This document shows positions 1 through 7,402 of a stretch of 11,580 nucleotides of DNA, piece after piece. The notes beneath the pieces were generated by a model that was not told where the DNA came from, did no database searches, and saw only the letters and a list, made by a program, of their open reading frames with translations. Both the position numbers and the translations under genes were made by a program. The DNA lies in the NCBI GenBank assembly GCA_016763095.1, contig JAESUK010000207.1:1-11580 (forward strand). Direction: 5' to 3'. Each line of letters opens with the position of its first letter. Positions within the stretch are counted from its first letter, which is position 1. Source of the DNA: Alphaproteobacteria bacterium (GTDB lineage: Bacteria; Pseudomonadota; Alphaproteobacteria; Micavibrionales; Micavibrionaceae).

Positions 1-57
1 TCCGAACTCTAATTGTTCATCGCTGTAGAGTGTTGCCACCTCTGCTGTGGCTTCTTT
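1..57 (-). other. Out-of-frame continuation of the malic enzyme gene
   Basis: On the minus strand, codons read from 57 down to 1 give KEATAEVATLYSDE followed by QLEFG. This is what MaeB proteins carry right after the ...KAIAAL segment at the end of the malic domain. It is one base out of phase with the upstream frame and leaves the window open. Adding one base gives AL(A/G)RKEA or ALGVKEA, depending on where the base is placed. I infer a one-base deletion in the gene or in the sequence; the window cannot distinguish these. Confidence 0.75.
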
Positions 58-1154
58 ACGCCAAGCGCGGCAATGGCTTTTACGCACGCGAGCTTCATCT
101 CTTCATTGATGGTTGTTGCGCCAACATCTAGGGCACCACGGAATATGAATGGGAAGCAGAGCACGTTGTTTACTTGGTTTGGATAGTCTGAGCGTCCCGT
201 ACAAATAACAGCGTCAGGTTGTCCTTTACGGGCTTCTTCAGGCATGATTTCTGGTGTTGGGTTTGCCAATGCCATGATAAGCGGTGCTTTTGACATTTTT
301 GCTACAAGCTCTTTGTTCAAAACACCAGGTCCTGAAAGACCAAGGAATACATGTGCGCCTTCTAACGCTTCTTCTAGGGTGCGTAGTTTTGTGTCGTTTG
401 CGAACTCTTCTTTATATGGGTCCATGCCTTCGTTACGACCTTTGTAAACAATGCCGTTTCGGTCTGTAACGAGGATATTTTCTTTTGGAAAGCCTGCTGT
501 GACAAGCAAACGAAGGCAGGCGATTGATGCTGCGCCCGCGCCAGAGGCAACAAGTTTTGTCTTCTTAATATCTCTGCCTGTTAATTCGAGCCAGTTCGTA
601 AAGGCGGCAGACACGATGATCGCTGTTCCGTGCTGATCGTCATGGAACACAGGGATGTTCATACGTTCTTTTAGTTTTCTTTCTATCTCAAAACATTCTG
701 GGGCTTTGATGTCTTCAAGGTTTATTCCTCCGAAGCTTGGCTCTAGGGGAGCAACAATGTCGACAAACTTGTCTATATCTCGCTCGTCCACTTCAAGGTC
801 AATAGAATCAACGCCAGCAAATTTTTTAAAGAGACAGCATTTACCTTCCATAACGGGTTTTGATGCAAGTGCACCAATGGCACCCAAGCCAAGGACAGCC
901 GTTCCATTAGATATTACGGCAACGAGGTTTCCTTTTGATGTGTAATCAAGGGCTTTTAAAGGGTCTTTTTCAATCTCTTCACAGGGAATGGCAACGCCTG
1001 GAGAATAGGCTAACGCAAGGTCAATCTGTGTTGTTAGAGGCTTTGTTGGTACAATAGAAATCTTCCCAGGGGTTGGGAATAAATGATAGCGGAGTGCCGC
1101 GTCTCTTAGATTAGATTCTTTTCTTGATGGTTTTTTCTTAGAAGATTCTGTCAT
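9..1154 (-). CDS. maeB: NADP-dependent malic enzyme (MaeB type), frameshifted near its visible 3' end
   Basis: Oxidatively decarboxylates malate to pyruvate with NAD(P)+, a cytoplasmic anaplerotic and NADPH-supplying step. Numbered from the ATG at 1154: the malic N-domain has AYSPGVA (about 49-55, likely catalytic Tyr) and MEGKCCLFKKF (about 102-112, likely catalytic Lys). The metal/substrate motif FHDDQHGTA is at about 170-178, the dinucleotide-binding GAGAASIAC at about 205-213, and SDYPNQVNNVLCFPFIFRG at about 322-340. The start at 1154 is chosen because a GAGGG ribosome site lies just upstream and the family N-terminus follows. A longer open frame to 1229 runs into the tRNA and is not credible. 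The frame closes at 9 with a tail (KPQQRWQH...) unlike the family. The expected tail, beginning KEATAEVATLYSDE, is present in another frame at 1-57, so one base appears lost around 55-64. Only the malic part is visible; whether a phosphotransacetylase-like domain follows, as in full MaeB, lies outside the window. Confidence 0.9.
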   Translation of the reverse strand: MTESSKKKPSRKESNLRDAALRYHLFPTPGKISIVPTKPLTTQIDLALAYSPGVAIPCEEIEKDPLKALDYTSKGNLVAVISNGTAVLGLGAIGALASKPVMEGKCCLFKKFAGVDSIDLEVDERDIDKFVDIVAPLEPSFGGINLEDIKAPECFEIERKLKERMNIPVFHDDQHGTAIIVSAAFTNWLELTGRDIKKTKLVASGAGAASIACLRLLVTAGFPKENILVTDRNGIVYKGRNEGMDPYKEEFANDTKLRTLEEALEGAHVFLGLSGPGVLNKELVAKMSKAPLIMALANPTPEIMPEEARKGQPDAVICTGRSDYPNQVNNVLCFPFIFRGALDVGATTINEEMKLACVKAIAALGVKKPQQRWQHSTAMNN

Positions 1155-1183
1155 AATGCCCTCATTGTTACCTAGAATTAAAA

Positions 1184-1272
1184 TGGTGCGGCCGAGAAGA
1201 CTCGAACTTCCACGGATAAAAAAATCCACAGCGACCTCAACGCTGCGCGTCTACCAATTCCGCCACGGCCGC
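1184..1272 (-). tRNA. tRNA-Leu (anticodon GAG)
   Basis: Read on the minus strand, a 7-bp acceptor stem GCGGCCG/CGGCCGC closes an 89-nt cloverleaf ending in an encoded CCA (plus-strand tgg at 1184-1186). The anticodon stem CAGCG/CGCTG holds the loop TTGAGGT, giving anticodon GAG (1236-1238), which reads CUC/CUU leucine codons. The T arm is GGAAG-TTCGAGT-CTTCT with one wobble pair. The long variable arm typical of class II tRNAs is present, with GGAT/ATCC closing a T-only loop. The malic enzyme ATG is 29 bp downstream on the same strand with no terminator seen between, so read-through and processing at the CCA end are likely. Confidence 0.96.
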
Positions 1273-1290
1273 ACACTGATCTTGCAGGAG

Positions 1291-1318
1291 ACTCTAATCA
1301 TATATGAAGTCATTGCAA
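1291..1318 (-). promoter_or_regulatory. Possible sigma70 promoter for tRNA-Leu and maeB
   Basis: On the minus strand, TTGCAA (1318-1313) and TAGAGT (1296-1291) are 16 bp apart, each matching 4 of 6 consensus bases. The implied start point is about 12 bases ahead of the tRNA 5' end. A TATGAT (1302-1297) within the spacer is an alternative -10 without a good -35. This is inferred from position and sequence only. Confidence 0.33.
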
Positions 1319-1438
1319 GCATCATCAGGTAACAAATTCACGTTTTTCTTTCAACATAATACTGCTAAAGTGTCACATGAATTGTGCATTGTTTAATCAT
1401 ATTTGTATTAGGGGTCAATAGAATTATTGAAGAAGTTT

Positions 1439-2086
1439 ATGGTCGTTGAGTGGAAAATCAGTAAGAAGCCAGTGGAATATCCAGATGCTGTGCGCGAAAT
1501 GGAGCAACGTGTCCATGAGATACATAGTGATGGTGCCTGTGACCTTCTTTGGGCGTTGGAGCATCCACCTATTTATACTGCGGGAACAAGTGCAAAAGAA
1601 GAAGACCTAAAGTCGCCAAAATTTCCTGTTTTTGAGACAGGGCGTGGAGGACAATATACCTATCATGGTCCAAATCAGCGTATATACTATATGATTTTAA
1701 ATCTTAAAAAAATATTTCAAGCTCCTGATATAAAAAAATATATATGGAATCTTGAGGAATGTATTGTTCAATCCTTGGCTCATTTCGATATTATGGGTGA
1801 GCGGCGCGAGGGGCGCGTTGGAATTTGGGTTGTTTGCCCTGATGAACAGGAGAAAAAGATTGCTGCAATTGGTGTACGTGTGCGACATTGGATTGCATAT
1901 CACGGTGTTTCTGTGAACTTAAGTCCTGATCTGTCTCACTTTTCTGAGATAGTGCCATGTGGCATATCTGAATATGGTGTCACATCGTTCTCTGATCTGG
2001 GTAAAGATGTCTCTTGCCATGAGTTTGATAAGATTTTTAAGAAAAGCTTTCAAAAAGTGTTTAATCTGCCGCTAGACTGTTCGTAA
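1439..2086 (+). CDS. lipB: Octanoyl-[acyl carrier protein]:protein N-octanoyltransferase
   Basis: Moves the octanoyl group from acyl carrier protein to lipoyl domains (E2 subunits of 2-oxoacid dehydrogenases, GcvH) through a thioester enzyme intermediate; this is the first step of lipoate synthesis, completed by LipA. Numbered from the ATG at 1439: LLWALEHPPIYTAGTSA (about 36-52), the family block GRGGQYTYHGPNQ (about 68-80), the catalytic Lys in EKKIAAIGVRVR (about K140), and the catalytic Cys in IVPCGI (about C174). The 215-aa length is normal. The start is uncertain. ATG 1439 gives an N-terminus like relatives (VVEWKIS) but has only a weak purine-rich GAAGAAG upstream. A TTG at 1427 lies 12 bases after AGGGG (1410-1414) and would add four residues. 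The last 26 bp overlap the 3' end of the convergent amidohydrolase gene. No lipA is in the window. Confidence 0.95.
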   Translation: MVVEWKISKKPVEYPDAVREMEQRVHEIHSDGACDLLWALEHPPIYTAGTSAKEEDLKSPKFPVFETGRGGQYTYHGPNQRIYYMILNLKKIFQAPDIKKYIWNLEECIVQSLAHFDIMGERREGRVGIWVVCPDEQEKKIAAIGVRVRHWIAYHGVSVNLSPDLSHFSEIVPCGISEYGVTSFSDLGKDVSCHEFDKIFKKSFQKVFNLPLDCS

Positions 2087-2927
2087 AAAACAGTGGTTTA
2101 ATATCTTTTGTTATCCCTTTAATATTATCTTTTAATTTATTGAAATTAATATTTTTTTCTAATGTTTTTTCGTTCATGTAAAGTTTACGATTTACCTCTA
2201 TTTGTAAGCTGTGACGGTTGTGTGTCGGTGCGCCTGTGCTTTGAATGATTTGGGCACCTTGATAGGGGTGATTGATGTTTACACTATAGCCGTACGTCTC
2301 AATGACTTCTTTTATATGGTTTATAATGTGAGGATCACATGTTGTCCCGCATCTATCCCCAAGAACGAAGTCTGGAAGACTTCTATAGCCTTGCTTTGAT
2401 GGGAAGGAATGACAGTTAATGTGTAAAATTTCCTTATGGAGCGTGTGTAATGTGTCGAGCTCACGCATTAATACCTGATAATAGGGAGTGTAGAAGTTAT
2501 TGATTCGGTGTTGGATTTCTTGAGATGATAGCTTGTCTTTATATATAGGTGCGCTGTCGTGTCCAAGCCTAAAAATTAGCCCGACACCGTGCTTTGCGCG
2601 TCCTTTGGACGATATTGGGTAGGGCCAAATATCATTCAGAAGGGTTAGGTCGATGTCTTCATGGGATCTGTTGAGATCTATGTATGTGCGTGGAAACTCT
2701 GCCTTTAGAAATGTACAGCCGTTTTGTGTCACGGATTCGAACAATTCATCTATATATAAGTCGGTGAGGCGGAGAAGGTTTTGTTTATCACATGTGAAGT
2801 TGAAATCATCGGGAAAGCCTTGTCCGCTATGCGGAGAATCAAATAAAATGGGTAAAATAGGTCCAGATCTATCTTGAGGCTTGAAAAGAGTGTAAACGCC
2901 CTTTAATGATGAAGCATGTTTATTCAT
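2061..2927 (-). CDS. N-formylglutamate amidohydrolase family protein
   Basis: Member of the zinc-dependent FGase family (PF05013), whose characterised members hydrolyse N-formyl-L-glutamate to formate and glutamate in histidine breakdown. The 288-aa protein shows the family landmarks in order: LFDSPHSGQGFPDDF (28-42), LTDLYIDELF (54-63), FPRTYIDLNR (78-87), HINCHSF (169-175, likely metal ligands), PDFVLGDRCG (185-194), the helical GAQIIQSTG region (224-232) and SLQIEVNRKLYMNE (240-253). The ATG at 2927 gives the usual N-terminal length; its ribosome site is weak. No other histidine-utilisation gene is nearby, and many alphaproteobacteria keep paralogues of this family outside hut operons, so the substrate cannot be assigned. 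It converges with lipB (26-bp overlap) and diverges from serS (44 bp between starts). Confidence 0.88.
   Translation of the reverse strand: MNKHASSLKGVYTLFKPQDRSGPILPILFDSPHSGQGFPDDFNFTCDKQNLLRLTDLYIDELFESVTQNGCTFLKAEFPRTYIDLNRSHEDIDLTLLNDIWPYPISSKGRAKHGVGLIFRLGHDSAPIYKDKLSSQEIQHRINNFYTPYYQVLMRELDTLHTLHKEILHINCHSFPSKQGYRSLPDFVLGDRCGTTCDPHIINHIKEVIETYGYSVNINHPYQGAQIIQSTGAPTHNRHSLQIEVNRKLYMNEKTLEKNINFNKLKDNIKGITKDIKPLFFTNSLAAD
2132..2158 (+). terminator. Weak AT-only hairpin followed by T-run, possible lipB terminator
   Basis: TTAATTT (2132-2138) and AAATTAA (2143-2149) form a perfect 7-bp stem with loop ATTG, followed closely by seven Ts (2152-2158). It sits about 45 bases downstream of the lipB stop and inside the end of the convergent amidohydrolase gene. 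The stem has no G-C pair, so its strength as an intrinsic terminator is doubtful; the locally AT-rich coding sequence could produce it by chance. Confidence 0.22.
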
Positions 2928-2971
2928 AAGGTCTATTGTCCATTAAAAAGTAAGAGTAGGTAAAGAAAAAA

Positions 2972-4243
2972 ATGCATGATTTAAAATTCATTCGCGAAAA
3001 TCCTGAACAATTTGATCGTGAAATGGCGCGTCGTAAGCTGTCTGGACAGTCATCAATCGTTTTGGAAATGGATGAGTCTCGCCGTACTTTGCAAACAGAC
3101 CTTCAGTCATTACAACAGCAACGTAATGAAAAATCTAAGGAAATTGGTAAAGTGAAGTCTCAAGGTGGGGATGCTCAGGCAATTATGGATGAGGTCTCTG
3201 CACTGAAATCTAAAATGATCGATTTAGAAGAGCAAGAAAAAGTAATTGCGCAAAAGCTTACAGATCATTTGTCACGCCTTCCAAATATAATGTTTGGTGA
3301 CGTGCCAGATGGGGTGGATGAAGATGAAAATATAGAAGTTCATGTTATTGGTGAGGTTAAAGTTCAAGAAGGACCTGATCATGTTGCCATTGGGGAAGCC
3401 CTTGGATTGTTAGATTTTGAAACGGCTGCTTCTATATCTGGGGCGCGCTTTGTGATTTTAAAAGGGGCTTTGGCACGTATGGAGCGTGCCTTGGCTCAGT
3501 TCTTTTTGGATACACACACACAAGATCATGGCTATACAGAAGTAAGTCCTCCGTTGCTTGTGAAGGATAGTGCTGTGTATGGGACAAACCAGCTTCCGAA
3601 GTTTGAAGAAGATTTGTTTAAGACAACAACAGGGCATTGGTTGATTCCAACCTCAGAAGTGCCTCTTACAAACATGGTTGCAAATACGATTCAAGATGGG
3701 GCTGATTTACCACATCGTTATACAGCGTTTACACCGTGCTTTAGATCAGAAGCGGGGTCTGCGGGGCGAGATACGCGCGGTATGATCCGTCAGCACCAGT
3801 TCTATAAAGTAGAGATGGTCAGTATTACGCACCCTGATGAGAGTGAAGCGGAGCATAAGAGAATGCTTGGCTGTGCAGAAACTATTTTGAAGAAGTTGGA
3901 TCTTCCTTTTAGAACTGTTGTTTTATGTTCAGGGGATACCGGATTTGGCGCAAAGAAAACCTATGATTTGGAAGTATGGCTTCCAGGTCAAAAGGCGTAC
4001 CGTGAAATTTCTAGCTGTTCTAACTGTGGAGATTTTCAGGCGCGCCGTATGAAGGCACGATTCCGCAATATGGGGGAGAAAGATACGCAGTTCCTTCATA
4101 CCTTAAATGGTTCAGGTGTTGCGGTTGGTCGTGCTCTGGTTGCGGTTATGGAGAATTATTACGATCCTAAGGATGGCGGGGTTTTTGTTCCTGATGTTCT
4201 TAAGCCATATATGGGCGGGATTGATAAAATCGTTAAGGCTTAG
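2972..4243 (+). CDS. serS: Serine--tRNA ligase
   Basis: Cytoplasmic class II synthetase charging tRNA-Ser (and tRNA-Sec where present). The 423-aa length is normal. The N-terminal tRNA-binding arm is present, starting MHDLKFIRENPEQFD, with a long charged helical region at about 30-100. The catalytic core has motif 1 at about 177-197 (GYTEVSPPLLV), serine-site PTSEVPLTN (226-234), motif 2 FRSEAGSAGRDTRG then QFYKVE (257-281), AYREISSCSNCGDFQARR (342-359), and motif 3 GSGVAVGRALVAVMENY (380-396). The start is preceded by AGAGTAGG (2953-2960) at a slightly long spacing, and the N-terminus fits the family exactly. It heads the plus-strand gene run that in alphaproteobacteria usually continues with surE, pcm and the LysM/LytM lipoprotein; here surE is absent. 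No convincing intrinsic terminator follows it. Confidence 0.98.
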   Translation: MHDLKFIRENPEQFDREMARRKLSGQSSIVLEMDESRRTLQTDLQSLQQQRNEKSKEIGKVKSQGGDAQAIMDEVSALKSKMIDLEEQEKVIAQKLTDHLSRLPNIMFGDVPDGVDEDENIEVHVIGEVKVQEGPDHVAIGEALGLLDFETAASISGARFVILKGALARMERALAQFFLDTHTQDHGYTEVSPPLLVKDSAVYGTNQLPKFEEDLFKTTTGHWLIPTSEVPLTNMVANTIQDGADLPHRYTAFTPCFRSEAGSAGRDTRGMIRQHQFYKVEMVSITHPDESEAEHKRMLGCAETILKKLDLPFRTVVLCSGDTGFGAKKTYDLEVWLPGQKAYREISSCSNCGDFQARRMKARFRNMGEKDTQFLHTLNGSGVAVGRALVAVMENYYDPKDGGVFVPDVLKPYMGGIDKIVKA

Positions 4244-4330
4244 GTTGGTTACCCAATACAATAATGGGCGTTAAGAGTGCATACGCGAGACTTCTTCCCT
4301 GCACTTAAATCATATTTCACATTAAACTTT

Positions 4331-4369
4331 CGATGATTGTGTCACGCGTTGTTTGCGCGTGGACCATCG
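4331..4369 (+). repeat. GC-rich two-part dyad in the leader of the histidine kinase gene
   Basis: CACGCG (4343-4348) and CGCGTG (4356-4361) form a perfect 6-bp stem with loop TTGTTTG. An outer perfect pair CGATG (4331-4335) and CATCG (4365-4369) encloses it, with small internal loops. It ends 31 bases before the preferred ATG and 15 bases before the AGGGA ribosome site. There is no following T-run, so it is not a standard terminator. It could be an mRNA leader structure or an operator for a dimeric protein; neither is shown. Confidence 0.45.
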
Positions 4370-4384
4370 TTTGAAAAGTTTCTT

Positions 4385-4389
4385 AGGGA
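4385..4389 (+). promoter_or_regulatory. Ribosome binding site deciding the kinase start
   Basis: AGGGA lies 10 bases before ATG 4400. The open frame reaches back to a TTG at 4337, but that start has no ribosome site and would make the leader dyad coding. Confidence 0.6.
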
Positions 4390-4399
4390 ATGTGATTTT

Positions 4400-7300
4400 A
4401 TGTTCATGAAAAAAATGCAGAAATTCTATAAAAAAGGTCTTCCATATTTTGTGGCGCTTGTTGGTGTGTCTATTTCTGTAATATTACTGTTAAATGCATT
4501 GGGACATAGAGAAGATCAGAGGGTGTCAGAATTTAAGAGCTGGGGAAAAGAAGCCTTCGTAGAAATTGAAGAGGGTTTTAGTAGTCATTTTGAGCATTTA
4601 GAGTTTATTTTGAGCTTTTATGAAGCGTCTGATTTTGTTTCTGAGGAGGAGTTCCTTCATATTACAGATTCGTTCATTGAAAAAAACATTAGCCATGAAT
4701 CCATTGGTTTTATACTCGTTCAACCTGAGCAAGAGAGCAGGTTTTCTTTAGGGTATATCTCTCCACGACAACTTAAGCGGGATGCACTTGAATATGACTT
4801 CTATGAGAACAAGAATTTTCAAGCGGCAATGATTCATGCCAGTACGTCTCGACGGATACGGGCTGTTTTGGGTAAGCCTAGTTTTATTAAGGATGGTTTT
4901 AGTGATGAGGATTCTTACATAAGTTTTTTTGCAAGTTTTCATAAAGAGGCTGTTCTAAATGGGTATTTATTTAGTGTACTAAATTTGGATTACTTTCTTG
5001 GTCAGACCATAGAAAAACATAAAAATGTAGGGTTTGTGATTATTGACTATCTTCCAAATAAGGAAGCAAAAATTATATACTCGACCAATTCTAATGTTAT
5101 GTATCCTGCGCCTGCAACGGATTTTAAACGGGTAGGAAATCCTAAGTATTCCTACGAGAATAGTATGAGTATTGCGGGGCATCGTTTTTATATTGAGTTC
5201 TTTCCAAATGAAGTGTTTTTTGCGAATCAGCAGAATAAGGAAGCGTGGTTCGTGTTTATGATTTCTATCGCAATCAGTTTGATGATTGCAAGTTATATGC
5301 ATACGTCACGGAAGCATACAGCCCGTGTTATTAAGGCTCAGAAAGAAGCGGAGGAAGCGAATGCTCTGCAAAGAGATTTTCTTGCCACAATGAGTCATGA
5401 GATTAGAACGCCGATGAACGCTATCATTGGCATGGGGGACCTTCTTTTAGATGAGGGGCTTGAGGATCATCACGCCTCACGGGTGAAGACAATTGTGAGT
5501 GCAGGAGAGGGTCTGCTTCAAATTTTGAATGATATTCTTGATTTTTCAAAGATTGAGGCGGGTAAGTTGGAGATGGAACAATTGAGTTTCTCAGCGTGTG
5601 AGGTTGTTGAGGATGTTGCTGATTTGCACGCTATTCAGGCGCAAAATAAAGGTGTGGAACTTACTGTTTGGCAGAGTAGTGGTGTACCTGAACTGGTGAT
5701 TGGTGATCAGGGGCGTGTTCGCCAAATATTAAATAACCTTGTTGGGAATGCTATTAAATTTACGAGTAAAGGGCATATTCTTGTTCAGATTGAGTTAGTA
5801 AAAAAGACACCAAATCATGAGGCTGTCTTAAAATTTAGTGTGAAGGATACTGGGGTTGGCATACCAAAAGAAGCGCAGGCACTTATTTTTGATCGGTTCA
5901 GACAAGCGGATAGCTCTACAACGCGTCAATCTGGTGGGACTGGTTTGGGGTTGGCTATTTGTAAGAAGTTAACGCTGATCATGAAGGGGAGTATGGGCGT
6001 AGAGAGTAAAGAGAATGTAGGCTCAAATTTTTGGTTCACAACTATCCTTCCTATTGATGATCAAGAGTATAAAAAAATTGACCTTAATGTTGATTTGGGT
6101 GGGGCATATGTTGCTGTTATTGATGATGTTTGCATTAATCTGGATATTTTAAAAAGTTATTTAGTGCGTTGGAATGCCAAGGTAGCTGTTTTCTCTGACC
6201 CAGAAGAGGCGTTTACAAATATAGAAGATGCAAATACTAGCGATCATCCGTATGACATTATCCTTACGGATCATTTGATGCCTAGTATTACAGGTATCAA
6301 ATTGATGCAGGCGTTAAGACGGAATAAAAATGTTCAGCAGAGTCCAGCTATTGTTATTTCTTCTTATATGGATGCAGAAACCAGTGAAGCGATGGAGGCA
6401 ATGGATGATGTTTATCATCTCTCAAAGCCTATTCATCCCGTACGTTTAAAATCAATGCTTTTAAAACTTCTTGGACGTTATAAAGGGGAGGATAAAAGTG
6501 TTGATAGCATGCGTGCTATCCGTGGTGATGTTCTTCCACAGTTTGAAAATTTACGTGTTTTGGTGGCTGAAGATAATTATGCGAACCAAGAAATTGCAGA
6601 GCGTATTCTTGAGCGTATGGGGTGCAGTGTTACGTGTGTTGGGAATGGACGTGAAGCGGTTGATATCCTTAAAACACTGCCTTTTGATTTGGTGTTTATG
6701 GATTGTCAAATGCCCGAGATGGATGGGTTTGAGGCGACTAAAGTTATAAAAGAATTAATGTCACAGGAGAAAATAAAGACCATTCCTATTGTTGCGTTGA
6801 CGGCGAATGCAATGAAGGGCGATCGTGATAGATGCTTGGATGCAGGTATGCAGGACTATGTTTCAAAACCTGTGAAGAAGAAAACATTCTCTGATGTTCT
6901 TGCAAAATGGTTTCCTCATAAGATGTGTATACCAGATTCGTCTGTTGTTGAGGTCTCTAATGATATGTGCCAATCAAATAGTAGAGCGGATAAAAAGAGC
7001 ACGCTCGTAGAGGTGGCTAAAATTGTTCAAGAGGACATGAAAAAATATGCAGAGCCTCTTTTTGATGAAAATGTATATGAGGAATTAAAGGGTATGATTG
7101 GAGACGATGCGGCGAATTCTGTCCTTATTAAATATACCAATACGACGAAGGAGGATAAGGAAAATGTGTCAGAACAGTTTGAAAAACGAAACTATCTTAC
7201 TATTTCTGAATATGCTCATAAGTTGAAGTCATCAAGTGCGCAAATTGGTGCTGTAAGGCTGTCCCGTGTTTCCGCTGATATTGAAAACTACTTTAGGGAT

Positions 7301-7402
7301 GGTGGAGACCTTCTTGAAATGGCGTCATATGTAAGTGAGTATCAGACTGTGTTGGATGATACGTTGAGTGCGTTGGAGAAACGTGTTGCGTCTAATGACT
7401 AA
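4400..7402 (+). CDS. Membrane hybrid sensor histidine kinase (CHASE-like sensor, HisKA-HATPase-REC-REC-HPt)
   Basis: A 1000-aa unorthodox kinase, numbered from ATG 4400. A first membrane span at about 13-33 precedes an extracytoplasmic domain at about 40-275. That domain resembles CHASE sensors (LEFILSFYEASDFVSEEEF, and YDFYENKNFQAAM leading to a GKPSF segment). A second span lies at about 283-300, then a short coiled linker. HisKA has the phosphoacceptor in FLATMSHEIRTPMN (H333). HATPase has the N box QILNNLVGNAIKF (N450), DTGVGIP, FDRFRQADSS and GGTGLGLAICKKL. REC1 has acidic VIDD (575-576), phosphoacceptor D624 in LTDHLMP and K676. REC2 has VAEDN, phosphoacceptor D768 in FMDCQMPEMDG and K823. 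The C-terminal HPt has H940 in YAHKLKSSSAQIGA. All phosphorelay residues seem intact. There is no output domain, no PAS or HAMP that I can recognise, and no adjacent response regulator. The ligand and target are unknown. It lies between serS and pcm, the usual place of surE. Confidence 0.93.
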   Translation: MFMKKMQKFYKKGLPYFVALVGVSISVILLLNALGHREDQRVSEFKSWGKEAFVEIEEGFSSHFEHLEFILSFYEASDFVSEEEFLHITDSFIEKNISHESIGFILVQPEQESRFSLGYISPRQLKRDALEYDFYENKNFQAAMIHASTSRRIRAVLGKPSFIKDGFSDEDSYISFFASFHKEAVLNGYLFSVLNLDYFLGQTIEKHKNVGFVIIDYLPNKEAKIIYSTNSNVMYPAPATDFKRVGNPKYSYENSMSIAGHRFYIEFFPNEVFFANQQNKEAWFVFMISIAISLMIASYMHTSRKHTARVIKAQKEAEEANALQRDFLATMSHEIRTPMNAIIGMGDLLLDEGLEDHHASRVKTIVSAGEGLLQILNDILDFSKIEAGKLEMEQLSFSACEVVEDVADLHAIQAQNKGVELTVWQSSGVPELVIGDQGRVRQILNNLVGNAIKFTSKGHILVQIELVKKTPNHEAVLKFSVKDTGVGIPKEAQALIFDRFRQADSSTTRQSGGTGLGLAICKKLTLIMKGSMGVESKENVGSNFWFTTILPIDDQEYKKIDLNVDLGGAYVAVIDDVCINLDILKSYLVRWNAKVAVFSDPEEAFTNIEDANTSDHPYDIILTDHLMPSITGIKLMQALRRNKNVQQSPAIVISSYMDAETSEAMEAMDDVYHLSKPIHPVRLKSMLLKLLGRYKGEDKSVDSMRAIRGDVLPQFENLRVLVAEDNYANQEIAERILERMGCSVTCVGNGREAVDILKTLPFDLVFMDCQMPEMDGFEATKVIKELMSQEKIKTIPIVALTANAMKGDRDRCLDAGMQDYVSKPVKKKTFSDVLAKWFPHKMCIPDSSVVEVSNDMCQSNSRADKKSTLVEVAKIVQEDMKKYAEPLFDENVYEELKGMIGDDAANSVLIKYTNTTKEDKENVSEQFEKRNYLTISEYAHKLKSSSAQIGAVRLSRVSADIENYFRDGGDLLEMASYVSEYQTVLDDTLSALEKRVASND

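Noticed and set aside
1155..1229. N-terminal extension of the malic enzyme frame up to 1229
   Set aside because: It runs into the tRNA-Leu gene, has no family similarity, and a good ribosome site precedes the ATG at 1154.
4253..4304. Hairpin terminators after serS (CCCA/TGGG and GTGCA/TGCAC pairs)
   Set aside because: Short stems, large loops and no T-run.
4337..4399. TTG start for the kinase at 4337
   Set aside because: No ribosome site; the added residues would be encoded by the leader dyad and would push the first membrane span away from the N-terminus.
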